From assembly GCF_000002235.5 (NCBI RefSeq), contig NW_022145596.1, positions 27,999,867 through 28,063,866 of the forward strand: a stretch of DNA of 64,000 nucleotides, written 5' to 3'. This document shows positions 10,262 to 22,120 of the stretch, piece after piece. Under the pieces are notes generated by a model, which was given only the letters and a program-made list of their open reading frames with translations, did not search any database and was not told the origin of the DNA. Each line of letters begins with the position of its first letter. Positions within the stretch are counted from its first letter, which is position 1. The position numbers and the translations under genes are program-made. Source of the DNA: Strongylocentrotus purpuratus. Lineage: Eukaryota; Echinodermata; Echinoidea; Camarodonta; Strongylocentrotidae.

Positions 10262-11928
10262 CTTCGAAAATTGGCAGTATAAAAGGTTAAAATTCAAATT
10301 ATATGACTTTTACGTTCTATTTAACCGTTATGTAGGCCTAGAATTATTTGTATAGTTTATATATTTATAAGTCAAGGTTATAACAAGTACATCACCAACA
10401 ACATCTAATGCCGCATTAAACAAACGTCTAGTGGATATCTCGGGATCACAACCCCCTCCTTTTTAAATGGAAAATGATTCAAACAGATTCCACACCCACC
10501 TACAGTTCTAAATCGGTTGGTGGTGTTTCCCCTGGTTCCGTCGGACTTGAAAATCGGATGAAACTGAATCAAAGAGGATACAAATAGGGAAATGATGTCA
10601 CAAAAATAAGCAAACAAAGTTTTCCCATCAGATCACCTTCCCCTGAACCTCGGTGAAATCCGTTTAGAAATACTAGGATGTTGGTAGCGTAGGTTGATAC
10701 AGGTCGGATGGATTTAGAAGCATGGATGCCACGGAATAAAACCGCAGACACAATCTACTCCAATTAACCGACATTGATCTGTCTAGGCTCAAGTCCTTTT
10801 CTCGGTAGCCCTATACAACATATACGGACGTACTTTGAACACAATATTCGAAACACAATCCTATACATAGGATAAAGAGGTAAGTGGTCTTTAAGCAAAT
10901 CCGATTAGGAGGAGCCCATCTTTACAACATAACTGAAAATCAGTCCTGAGATCTTTACTGCCATCTTCACTAACAACGAATAACCGAATAAAACCCCCTC
11001 TCGTATTTCATCGTAAAATTAAAATAAAGCTTCGCGTAAGAAATATAAAGTTAAATTACTTTTACATTCTGAAATGAAAGGTTCTCTCATACTCTAACTT
11101 TACTTATCATAATATTATTATTTTTATAAAAGCATATTTAATCGGGATGACAAGAATCAGATAAACCTGTTATACATCTTGGTCCTGAATAGATGCAAAG
11201 TTGATAAACAAAAGAGGGAATGTACCTCGGCCAGCATGCTTACAATCAACATTGATATATAACGGGAGTGACAATAACAGATATTCGAAATATTCGAAAT
11301 TGAAATAGTTTTTTTCTAAATTGCATAAAATACACTTTTTTGCCAATTAGTATTTTCAACTATTCATATGAAGAGATAATATTCAAATTCAACTATTATT
11401 CCTCTCATAATGTTAGACCTGCATCAATATTCTTCAAATTGTATCTTTGCCAGAGGCAAGTAGTGCTTGCTGTTGTTTAGACACAAAATGAAAGATAACA
11501 TTTTTTAATTTAATAGATTTCGAATTCTTGCTTGGATTCAGCCGTTTCACTGGAAAACTTGTGGAAAACAGGAAATCTTGAAATCTAAGAAACATTTCCG
11601 AAATTGTGTGTACTTTGATCATGAATATCTGAAACTCATCTTTGTTTTTATTGTCAGTTTTCATGATTTCAAAGTCGAGGATAAAAGAAAATTCAATTTC
11701 TTGTCATATTTCGGTCATGGGTATTATATAGGGGAGTGATCTTGTCTATTTCCGAACGGAGCAGCTAAATTTGGTACCATTTCCCGGAAGGATAAGTACC
11801 CAGAGCCTTTGGGGTCAGAAATAGATCCGACAATGCCCAGACCAGGCGACCGACAAAATTCCAAGAAGAGAAACAACTCTTTCTTCTGAAAAGAATATTC
11901 TCGATAAAAAAAAAAATCACCATCGACT

Positions 11929-11971
<43 letters not shown>

Positions 11972-12478
11972 GTGGGGGGGGGATTGGTATTTAATGATGA
12001 AATGGAGAAAGAGTATATTATGTTGAGTCACGACCTAGGAAAAAGTTTCAGGAAACGTTTAAATCAGAAAAATAGATATCCTACAAAAACATTTAGGTGT
12101 TTCTCCGAAGCCATTGACATATTGTTTAAAAAGTGGTTGACGAAAAACAGCGAGTGTCGGTATGCCCTTGCTCGAAACGAAGTAACATTATTACTGATTA
12201 TTCCAAGTCTACATTTTGAAATTGTTATGGTATATAGATAATATTGAAAGTTGAATTAACACAGGATTTTTTGTCTAAAACGTACTAATATTACATAAGC
12301 TTTCTTTCATTATATATTCAATTTAAACCTCCATTAACGAGGAAATGTCCAACAAACGAAGACAAGTGCTCTTTTTCAAACCAGAACACATAACAACGAC
12401 ACTATTTTGTGGATCTACATGTAACAACCGAATATATAAGGTTTTATGATTTAACGGGAAAATATGACCCCCCCCCCC

Positions 12479-12514
<36 letters not shown>

Positions 12515-13100
12515 AGGGGTCATTAATCTATTAAACACACCTAATAAACCTTGTGCAACAATCTATGGTTAATGTTATGTAAATGATACACTGTTCTCCC
12601 ATTTAATATCACTGTATAACAATTGAGTTGAGGATGTACTTCCTGGTTAATTTACCACCGAATTACTACATTTTCATCATCATGAATCATATTCCTCGCT
12701 TTGACACTCATACATGCTATTTTTTTTATTTTTTTAGTCATATCGTATTATTTCGGTCGAGACTTAGCGGTTCCCCAGTGGTTATACATAATATAGTCTT
12801 AGACTTTTTGTCTTAATCATTTTTCTGTATCATAAATATTTACCCTTCCGCATGGTTCCTGTATATAAACAGAACAACTTTGTAAAAGTTAGTTACATTG
12901 AATATGCTTTGATTTCGACTTCTTAAAAAAGGATGGTTTGACGAAGAGGGAAAACGGAAGCCTATAATAATGCCTGTATAATACTTGGGCTATATGCCTA
13001 CCCACTCCCCCATATTTTACTACGTTGTATTTCTCATCAGCTCACCAAAATGTGGCATTTAACTTTTTTTAAATTTAAAATGCATACAAAAAAGTTAAGT
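10262..13100. other. Intergenic AT-rich sequence
   Basis: There is no supported gene here. It holds a GA tract (11933-11967), a C-run/A-run junction (12469-12510) and short unsupported frames. Confidence 0.5.
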
Positions 13101-13169
13101 AAACAATTCTTCTTTTGGATATCTACAGTTTTCTTTAATGGCACAAAACGTTAAAAAGCTGAATTAAAT

Positions 13170-13174
13170 GGATA

Positions 13175-13206
<32 letters not shown>

Positions 13207-13286
13207 GGTGAGAAATATATCGATAGAGTTAGGAGAACAGACAGAGAGAGATAGAAAGAGAGAAAGAGAGAAAGAGAGAGAGAGAG

Positions 13287-13333
<47 letters not shown>
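13170..13333. repeat. GA microsatellite
   Basis: This is an interrupted GA array of about 160 bp. The Ser/Leu-rich minus-strand frames are translations of the CT strand. Confidence 0.9.
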
Positions 13334-13907
13334 ATGACGAGGACATGTATACAAGCCTGTTAACTCTGAGAGGTTAGATATAGGAGAATTCTAAATCCTG
13401 TGAATATTCAGGACATTTTGTCTGAATTGCTTGTGAATAATGACATAAAGTATCGCGTTCTCTTCTTCATCTTCAATCGCAAAGAGATTTATACGATTAT
13501 TCCTAGATAGGTCTGAGCACGCTGTATCTCCAGGTCTCAATAACAAATGCTATTTTTAAAATGGAATATCCAGCAATTATCCTCGATGCCGTGCAAGATT
13601 ATGATAATTAAAGATTTAAATCCAATTTTGTTCGATTCCTTTGATGAAAGCATGCTATCATCAAAATAATTCTCAACAACCACAAAGGAACTCCCTTCTG
13701 TAAAATTGGGTGAAAATCTAATTTGATATTATTGATAGATAGCCGATAATGCATTGGCCGCTTCATTTGTGATTGTAGAGTTTTATAATTAAGTTGTTTT
13801 GTATGTGTTTGAATAATTGTTAAAGGTTTCCTGGACATGATTGAGATCACTTTTGAATCCAGTTCCATCTGTTGCTTTTCCCGGTATTCATTACCACTGT
13901 CCTGTTG

Positions 13908-15111
13908 GTCTTTACTTCTTGAATATTATCAGGAATTTGAACACGTTATGAAGTTTACGAACATGTATATCGTGGTTACTGTAATACGGTTTGCTTTATT
14001 TATGTAAACTATTAATCACAAACAATCATAATTTTGAAGAATGTCGAATAACGTGGGCGGGTGTGAGAGATCGTATTGTGGAAGAGTTGGGGCGTTTTTT
14101 AAACTATATCAATTCAGTTCAAAGATCTTGAGCCGCATATTCATTAAATTACCAGTTATTGTACAACATTCCGAATTATTTGATAGCAATTTAAAAAGGG
14201 TAGAAATAGCTTCCAAATCAAATCTGACCTTCATAATCAATAATGTGTGGCTTTTTAATGTCTTTTATTCACAATATTTTTGCGAGAGAATGAGAAGAGT
14301 GTGACTCATATTATGTCGAGACTTTATCTCCCCGATAAACGTAAGTATACCAGTATGGAATTATCCTATAAAATGTCTATACCGGTATTGTACCTTTGTT
14401 GAAATTGAAATACCACACATGCCCCAAATACCTGGCGATGGGGGTGATTCTTTTGAGAGCCCAAACAAACAATTCAACGTGTCTGTATTGTTAGCTAAAT
14501 GATAAATTTGGTGGCATTGCAAATAATTACTTACTATATCATCAGTTGAATCGGGACCAGATTTACACAGCGTCTATCTCTCACACACTCATCTCTCTTT
14601 CTCTTTTTTTTCCTACCCCTTTTATTTCTCTTGTTGGATCCAAACTAACCACGCAATAAAGCAAATTTACACGGGACACCCTTTAAATGGCGACGCGTGA
14701 AGAGATATTAAACTGTATCTTCTGGTAAAAACGAGAAGAACCAAATAATGATTTGTATTTACAATTACTATTATGTACTTATAGTGTCATTGACATTCTT
14801 TTCGGCTTCTCTGTTTCTTTTCATTCTCACTCTTCTTCGCTCTTATACCGCCCCCGTAAGTTTAGTTTCAAGGGTGTTGTCCAGGTCTCTTTAAGGGAGA
14901 TATTTAATTTTAAAAAACGCCCCAAATCTTCCACAATACGATCTCTCACACCCGCCCACGTTATTCGACACTCTTCAAAATTCTCTTCCGATTGTTTGTG
15001 ATTAATAGTTTACATAATTGAAGCAAACTACATTACTTAGTAACCACGATATACATATTCGTAAACTTCATAACGAGTTCAAATTCCTGATGTCATTCAA
15101 GAAAAAAAGAC
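13908..15111. mobile_element. 1.2-kb foldback element with ~200-bp arms
   Basis: The left arm 13908-14104 is repeated in reverse complement at 14906-15111. Shared phrases are CGAATAACGTGGGCGGGTGT, ATCGTATTGTGGAAGA and TTACGAACATGTATATCGTG. The arms are roughly 85-90% alike by eye, with small indels. The 800-bp centre has no recognisable coding content. No target duplication was found at the outer edges. It is either an old MITE-like element or an inverted duplication. Confidence 0.75.
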
Positions 15112-15418
15112 ATGGGGATGCAATTAATCGTCTTGAATTTGATCTGATATGATTTGACATTACATGGTTTTTCTTGGTATGGTTTATCGCAATTATAAAC
15201 TGATTTAAGATTCTTTTACAATCGATGAAAATGAATTCCATGAAAGTGAAGAGATTTAACAAATAATTCTAAAAATAGGATTAGGCCTACAAATCGGTAA
15301 GAATATCCTTCTATTTTTATTGTTACGGTACCTAGTTTACTTCATTTAAAAGTGGTTATATGGAAATGATTCTCCAAATTCACAATAAGATCATTCCGTG
15401 AAAGGTCAAATCCTTCAG

Positions 15419-15488
15419 GTATCATTTATCAAATAAAGCTTGGTTTCTTGAGGCTGAGCTGTTGAGCATAGTCCCCAGCCAGTCCAAG
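15419..15488 (+). CDS. Possible orphan exon
   Basis: AATCCTTCAG precedes and GTAAGTAGG follows a 70-bp stretch whose open frame encodes about 23 residues, including NKAWFLEAELLSIVPSQSK. The donor is strong and the acceptor tract is weak. No partner exon is found on either side. It could be an exon of an unseen gene, a non-coding exon, or chance. Confidence 0.2.
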
Positions 15489-15739
15489 GTAAGTAGGATT
15501 CCTGTATATACCTAAACTAGAACTATACAATTCACGTTCAAAGCTATAATGTGCTTTTTATGAAATTCATGGACAATTTGGCTTATAACTAATTGAATTA
15601 TCCGCACCAGTTTGTAATGTGTAATTAAGACACTACAACATTCTATCATCAGGAAGAATTGAAGCGAAAATCATCGCCCATTTTATTGGAGAATGACCGA
15701 CAGTTTTACAGACAGAATAACTGTAAATGTATGTATTTT

Positions 15740-15926
15740 GTTTACTATAGGGCCCCGCTCACAAGCTTAGCTTTTAAAGGGGTCCTAAAACCATTCAGTT
15801 TATGATGTAATCAAGTTAGAATATGTTGATTGATGTACTATTACCAGTCTCTTTTTTATGTAACAGATTATATCGTGCTTTGTGTAGTTTTGAATTAAAT
15901 GAACTGAACTGAACTGAACTGAACTG
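15740..15926 (+). repeat. Likely LINE 3' end with (GAACT)n tail
   Basis: A short non-coding stretch ends in five tandem GAACT units (about 15901-15926), the kind of simple tail left by CR1/L2-type LINEs. No reading frame of the element remains. The call is tentative. Confidence 0.35.
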
Positions 15927-16267
15927 TCTATCTGTATACTCGATGTCATCGTTATTATATTCGTCTTAGCGCTCCCTAGACATACAGACCACCCTTGAAG
16001 TACGAGAAAGGTTGCAAATCAAAGTGTCTCATCTGTGATGATCTAGATATTCTTAGGACACCGGATCACTTTGTATAGTGCAGATATTCTTTCAATATCC
16101 TTCAGCTAATCTTGGTGTGACTAATTTCACGAGGGCGTCTAGATCTACATCGAGGGGACAACAAGTCGATTGAATGCATAGAAGTAGCTTTTGCTACATT
16201 TCTTATTTATGTAAAAATGCAAGGGCAATAGCTGGTATTTTGTTGGTTTTGTAGGGGGCTAAAAATG

Positions 16268-16492
16268 TGTCCGGACACCAACCCCCCTGGACATCCACGC
16301 CGGATTACAACCACCCCAGTCAACTACCCCCCCCCCCCCTAGGACAACTACCCCTAGGACAACTACCCCCTAGGGCAACTTTATGACGACTACCCCCGGA
16401 CAACTACCACCCGGACGGGGGGGGTAGTCGTCCAAGGGGGAAGTTGACTGGGGGTGAATATCCAGGGGGTAGGTGTCCTAGAACCGGCTGAA
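16268..16492. mobile_element. C/G-rich foldback element
   Basis: Left sequences GGACACCAACCCCCCTGGA and CACCCCAGTCAACTACC return in reverse complement as GGGGGAAGTTGACTGGGGGTG-type and TCCAGGGGGTAGGTGTCC sequence on the right. The centre repeats ACAACTACCCC three or four times. It is non-coding. Confidence 0.65.
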
Positions 16493-16954
16493 ACATGTGA
16501 AAGTTTGTTAGATCATGAATCGAGCAACATTATACCCAGGATGCATCAGGACAAGACAACCGTTAGAGCCCAGTCCCAGAAGCAGTTTCTACAGCCTCTA
16601 CAGATTTGTTTTTTTCCGAGACAGTGGTGAATTCAATCATTTCTATGTTACTTGTCTTTATTATTTGTAAACATTTTCATCTCCTAGGGATCACAGTGTC
16701 GAGTGAATGAGCCCACGCATTCTGGGTCTTCAACCTATGTGTGAATAATACACCACATCAGTACTGCCTTTCTGATGCAAAAAAGAGCGCACCAAGTAAT
16801 ATTCCAAAACATTCAAATGGAAAATGCTTGTCTCTCGAGTTACTCTCAACTCTCAATTCATATTGACGTATATAATCAAGAGTTTCGTAAATGATTTCTC
16901 GAAGTCAACAACTTAATAACAATTGACTTTTGATTTGTTTGAACTGAACATTCA

Positions 16955-17098
16955 TACTAAATGAGGGTGGGGGAGGGGGGGACACGCTATTTGTAAAGAT
17001 GACATTTAAACAAATATTTAGAATAATATAAATGAACTATTTCTAACTAATGCTTGGCTTACTAACATTGTGGATTAATTCATAAATAAAAATGGTAC
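16955..17098 (+). repeat. Dispersed repeat, left part (interrupted by hAT-like element)
   Basis: GTAAAGATGACATTTAAACA and GAACTATTTCTAACTAATGC match 24755-24850. The repeat resumes beyond the hAT-like insertion at 21179. Confidence 0.65.
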
Positions 17099-17664
17099 GT
17101 TTCCATCAGGCGCGGATCCAGGATTTCTTAGGGGGGGGGGGGGGGCCCAAATTTGAAATTATGCGAGCCAAATTTTGGTACATAATGGTGACCAGCAGTG
17201 ATGTAATTAGGGGGGTGGGTTCAGGGAGGGGCGTGTTTTCACCTACCCTCCTCCGCAAAGTGCAGAAGCTTTGACATATTTTCAATAAATTATTAGAGAA
17301 AGAAGACGATTCGTTTTACCGTTCCCAAAAATAATCCTCGTCTGAATTATGTTCCCTCCCCCCCCCCCTCGCGCGGAAGCTTTAACGTTTCATTCAATCA
17401 TTAGAGAAAGAAGACAATTCGTTGTGTCGTGTTATCGACTCCTAATCTTCGTCTAAATTCAGTTTCCCCCCTCCCGCGCGAAGCGCGAAAGATTTTTTAG
17501 AGAAAGAATACCAATCGTTGTAACGTTCTCGACTCTTAATCCTTGTCTGAATATCAAAAATGTTCTTTGTCTACACCCTTTTCTTCATACGTCCTCTTCT
17601 TTTTCACTCCTCTATTTTTTTGGCCGGCGGTTTTTGGGGGACCATACTGCCCCCCTGGCTACGC

Positions 17665-17945
17665 GCCTGCGGTCAGATGAACATATTATGTTGATACCTT
17701 GTTCGCCCCCGGAAGATCAGGGGTTTAAGGCAATAATTTACGGTCAGATTAGCACTCAGGGGTCCGCCTTAGGGCCCTAGGCGGGGTCCAGAGGGCAGAG
17801 CCCCGGAAGTTCAGGGGTTTTAGGCATTTAATTACGGTCAGATGAGCATTATTTTGATACCTAATTGTGACACTGGCAGGTCCCTAATTGGCGTGGGGTT
17901 CAGGGGTCGGAGCCCTTGGAAGCCCAAGGGTTTTAGGCACTCAAT
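17665..17945 (+). repeat. GGTCAGATGAGCAT tandem units (first block)
   Basis: Successive ~70-115-bp units carry GGTCAGATGAGCAT, TTTTGATACCT, GACACTGGCAGG, GGCGTGGGGTTCAGGGG and TTTTAGGCATTTAATTAC. The block is repeated in expanded form at 19840-20370. Confidence 0.7.
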
Positions 17946-18410
17946 TACTCTACCTCATCGTATGGGAAATGTTGTTTCCACAGAGTTTTTGGATAATCTA
18001 ATTACAAAAATAATGATAGCATTCAAGAGAGTGCGTTTCTATCTACTAGTGGGTGTTTTTAAAGTTTTTAATTTAGGCACAGGCTTTGGAGTTATAGTTT
18101 AATGGATTTTGTCTGACATTTTCTTGGGTTATGTAAAATGGATTTCAAGTTTAAAGATAATAGTCACGTTTGTATAGAGCTTCTATGTGTCTAAACGCCT
18201 TACATATTACCCCGGTCATTGGATTCCATTGCTAACGAAAAGTCGTGTAGGTTTACTAGGAGATCCTCTCCGAAGCCGCTATCAATGTTATTGGAGACAG
18301 TCGAGTTATGGTACGTTGTTCCTTAATCATGGTCTATAGCTTTTTGAGCAAATGCTGAACCGTGTATAATATTTTGATTATGATCTACGCGTAAAAACAC
18401 ATACACATAT

Positions 18411-19217
18411 CAACATATAATTTAACTCGTGATTAAAAATGTGGATTTTCTATACCTTCACATTTTGTCTCATTTACATATAGATAGAACTTTTCTTGGC
18501 CACAGAAACCAACTCTCCTTTAAACACAAGTGCCATATGGTATTACTTTATCTCCCATGTAAATGAGACAAAATGTGAAGGTATAGAAAATCCACATTTT
18601 TAATCACGAGTTAAATTATATACACATATCAACATATAATTTAACTCGTGGTAAAAAATGTGGATTTTCTATACCTTCACATTTTGTCCCATTTACATAT
18701 AGATAGAACTTTTCTTGGCCACAGAAACCAACTCTCCTTTAAACACAAGTGCCATATGGTATTATTTTATCTCCCATGTAAATGAGACAAAATGTAAAGG
18801 TATAGAAAATCCACATTTTTAATCACGAGTTAAATTATATACACATATCAACATATAATTTAACTCGTGGTAAAAAATGTGGATTTTCTATACCTTCACA
18901 TTTTGTCTCATTTACATATAGATAGAACTTTTCTTGGCCACAGAAACCAACTCTCCTTTAAACACAAGTGCCATATGGTATTATTTTATCTCCCATGTAA
19001 ATGAGACAAAATGTAAAGGTATAGAAAATCCACATTTTTAATCACGAGTTAAATTATATACACATATCAACCTATAATTTAACTCGTGGTAAAAAATGTG
19101 GATTTTTTATACCTTCACATTTTGTCTCATTTACATATAGATAGAACATTTCTTGGCCACAGAAACCAACTCTCCTTTAAACACAAGTGCCATATGGTAT
19201 TACTTTATCTCCCACGT
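18411..19217. repeat. 219-bp hairpin satellite, 3.7 copies
   Basis: Monomers start at 18411, 18630, 18849 and 19068, an exact 219-bp spacing. The fourth stops after the loop. Within each monomer the first ~66 bp (TTTAACTCGTG ... TTTTGTCTCATTTACAT) are matched in reverse complement by the last ~66 bp, around a 76-bp loop containing AACCAACTCTCC and GCCATATGGTATTA. Right and left arms of neighbouring monomers are also complementary across a ~14-nt spacer. Copies differ by only a few bases. Confidence 0.92.
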
Positions 19218-19297
19218 CATTGATGGTTATTAGGTGGTTATTTTACCTGACTGCTTAAAAAGCATAAATGCTTGTAAGTAAGCAACCAGACGGCCGA
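19205..19297 (-). repeat. SINE 3' fragment, minus strand
   Basis: GTGGTTATTTTACCTGA and GCATAAATGCTTGTAAGTAA correspond in reverse complement to the 3' part of the full SINE at 37722-37925. The tRNA-like head is missing, cut by the start of the second hAT-like copy. Confidence 0.6.
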
Positions 19298-19839
19298 CCA
19301 GGCGCGGATCCAGGATTTCTTGGGGGGGGGGGGGGGGCCCAATTTTGAAATTATGCAAGCCAAATATTGGTACGTAATGGTGACCAGCAGTGATGTAATT
19401 GGGGGGGGGGTGGGTGCAGGGAAGGACGAGTTTTCCCCCTCCCTCCTTCGAGAAGCGCGGAAGCTTTGACATTTCAAAAAATTATTAGAGATAGGAGACG
19501 ATTCGTTGTACCGTTCCCAAAAATAATCCTCGTCTGAATTATGTTCCCCCCCCCCTCACGCGGAAGCTTTTACGTTTCATTAAATCATTAGAGAAAGAAG
19601 ACGATTCGTTGTGTCGTTATCGACTCTTAATCTTCGTCTAAATTCAGGTTTCCCCTCTCGCGCGAAGCGCGGAGGATTTTACGTTTCATTAAATTATTAG
19701 AGAAAGAAGACGAAGCGTTGTGACGTTTTCGACTCTTAATCCTTGTCTGAATTTCCTCCCTTTTCCTTTTCACTCCTCTCTTTTTTTGGCCGGCATTTTT
19801 TGGGGGACCACCCCACCGCTCCCCTGGCTACGCGCCTGC

Positions 19840-20370
19840 GGTCAGATGAACATTATGTTGATACCTTGTCCGCCCCAGAAGCTCAGGGGTTTAAGGCAAT
19901 AATTTACGGTCAGATTAGCACTCAGGGGTCCGCCTTAGTGCCCTCGGCGGGGTCCAGGGGCAGAGCCCCCGAAGTTCAGGGGTTTTAGACTTTTAATTAC
20001 GGTCAGATAAGCATTATTTTGATACCTAATTGTGACACTGGCAGGTTACTAATTGGCGTGGGGTTCAGGGGTCGGAGCCCCCGGAAGTTCAGGGGTTTTA
20101 GGTGTTTAATTACGGTCAGATGAGCATTTTTTGATACCTTATTATTTTGTGACACTGGCAGGAAACTATTTGGCGTGGGGCCCAGGCGGCAAAGCCCACA
20201 GAAATCAGGGGTTTTAGGCATTAAATTACCAACAGATGAGCATCTAAGGGCCCGCCTTTGGGCCCTAGGTGGAATCCAGGGGGCAGAGCCCTCGGGGTTT
20301 TAGGCATTTAATCATGGTCAGATGAGCATATTTTGATACCTCATTATAATGTGACACTGGCAGTTAACTA
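19840..20370 (+). repeat. GGTCAGATGAGCAT tandem units (second block)
   Basis: About five units of roughly 100-115 bp have the same consensus phrases as 17665-17945. They are diverged, with varying unit length. Confidence 0.75.
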
Positions 20371-20654
20371 TTTTTTTCTTCTTTCTAGCTCTCTTTCTTT
20401 CTTTTTCTCTTTAATATACTTTTTCAAAAAAGTGGGTGGTGGGGGGGGGGGGTGGGGGTTCGAGGATCCCGATCCCCGCCGTTCCGCGAGCCCTGACATG
20501 TAAACATGTCAAGAAGCATTTCCTTGCCTGGCTGTAAATTTAGGAGTTTGTCATTTTCCAACAAACACATAAAAAAAGTATAATATACTTAAAATTATGT
20601 CATTTCAGCATTATTTGTAAATCACCGTTATGGAATTAGAAATAAACCACGTTT

Positions 20655-21115
20655 GAATTTTATTCCCCCCCCCCCGATCTACACCTTGTTGGCGGGAAAA
20701 TTGCAACTGATATCCCTTACCTTTCTTCATTCTCTTTCTTTTTCTTTCCCTTTCTCTCCTCTTTTTCTTTCCCTTCCCTTCCTTCTTTCTCTTTTATGTT
20801 TGCTGGAGGAGGGCAAGGTCATTTTGGCCCCACCCCGCTCCACACATTGTTGGCGGGATTAACCGCAACTGATCTCCCTTTCTTTTCTACTTTTTCTTTC
20901 TTCTTCCTCTTTTTTGTTCCCTTTTAGCTCTCCTCTTTTAAGACAAGGGCCTTTTGTCCCCCCCCCCCCTCCGATCCACAATCTGTTGGCGGGAAAATTG
21001 CAACTGATATCCCCCTTCTTTTGTTTTCTTCTTCCTCTTTTTTCCTTCCCTTTATCTCCTCTTCTTTTTTTATCTTTCCCTTTCCTTCCTTTTCCCTCTC
21101 TCTGTCTCCTTTTTT
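20655..21115 (+). repeat. Three ~150-bp units with polypyrimidine tails
   Basis: Each unit has TTGGCGGGA, GCAACTGAT and TCCCTT (near 20688, 20848 and 20986), followed by 60-100 bases of C/T on the plus strand. The Pro/Ser and Lys/Glu-rich frames here are low-complexity artefacts. Confidence 0.7.
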
Positions 21116-21178
21116 TTGCGGGGGGGGGGGCCAAGGCCCGCTCGGCCCCCCCCCCCTGGATCCGCGCCTGGTTTCCAT

Positions 21179-22120
21179 TTAACTTGCATCACGGTTAAGG
21201 AAGGAGAGGAAAACCGTTTATGAAAATGTTCCGTTTGTTTTCCTTTTTTTATTGCAATTTATGTTTAATCCGAAATATAAATGTACAATGTATTAAGTTT
21301 CGTTAAGAATGATTTGCACAATATGTATTTGATTTGAGAGAGGAAAAAAAATATCTTTAAAACAAAAAAATTAATACACTTTGGCCAAAAATTTTTGCAA
21401 GCTTTACGCTAATACAAATTGTCTCAAAACCTCTTCAAACATTACAATACACTTTATTACAGAACACTTTATTCTAAGTGACTTTTTATTTGGGAAAACC
21501 TTAAACTAAGATAACCTTTTTTCTTCAAAGTGTGATACATTACCCCCCCCCCCCCGCGAATCCTACAAGATCCCATTTTCCTGGTACTAATATACATTTT
21601 AAGATTTCTGGATACGCCAATGCTTTTTTACCCTATTGATGTTTGTTTTTATTTAAATTGAATGGTTTATTGACAACACTGAAAATGGCCTTCAGTTTAC
21701 AATAAAACGTTATGGAACACATAGCGATGTTAAAACAATTATCACAAAAACGTTTGCGAAAAACACATTGAGAGATAAAATTTATATGATATGATATTAT
21801 GAGAAAAAAATAAAACTATATTATGTCTTTTCGGTTTATGACATTGGATATAAGTTCAAATTACATAATATCCAACGATTGTAGATATGAAGAAGAAGCA
21901 TAACTGAAAGTTTAGAGTTATCGGGGTGATTTTGGCTTATGTACCTTTCAAAGAGAGTTCCAAAATAAAGGACATTGCCCGTTTCGTGACGAAACATTTA
22001 AATAAATAAACAAACATAAAGATGTAGGTCATCATCAACCAAAAGTGGGTCTACTGTAACAACCGGGGAGAGAGAAAGCTAACGTGGTGAACTGAATTTT
22101 TAACCTCATTTTAAAACGAT
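21179..22120 (+). repeat. Dispersed repeat, right part
   Basis: CTTTGGCCAAAAATTTTTGC, GTGATACATT plus a C run, and CCCTATTGATG correspond to CTTTGGCCACAACTTTTTGC and following at 25083-25600. It is non-coding and diverged. Confidence 0.65.

Larger units (their letters stand above)
17107..21170. mobile_element. 4.06-kb composite hAT-like element
   Basis: The ends are CAGGCGCGGATCCAGG and its exact reverse complement. The 8 bp GTTTCCAT directly flanks both sides (17099-17106 and 21171-21178). An 8-bp target duplication with CAG...CTG ends is the signature of hAT transposons. No transposase frame is present, so the element is non-autonomous. It is composite: a second CAGGCGCGGATCCAGG start lies at 19298, followed by the same ~400-bp sequence as at 17107. 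The 219-bp satellite and a SINE fragment sit between the two copies. Confidence 0.8.

Noticed and set aside
18411..19217. CRISPR-like array
   Set aside because: The period is 219 bp with no unique spacers. Whole monomers are near-identical and this is eukaryotic DNA.
20653..21198. Pro/Ser- and Lys/Glu-rich frames on both strands
   Set aside because: They arise from polypyrimidine tails and C runs in a tandem repeat inside the hAT-like element.
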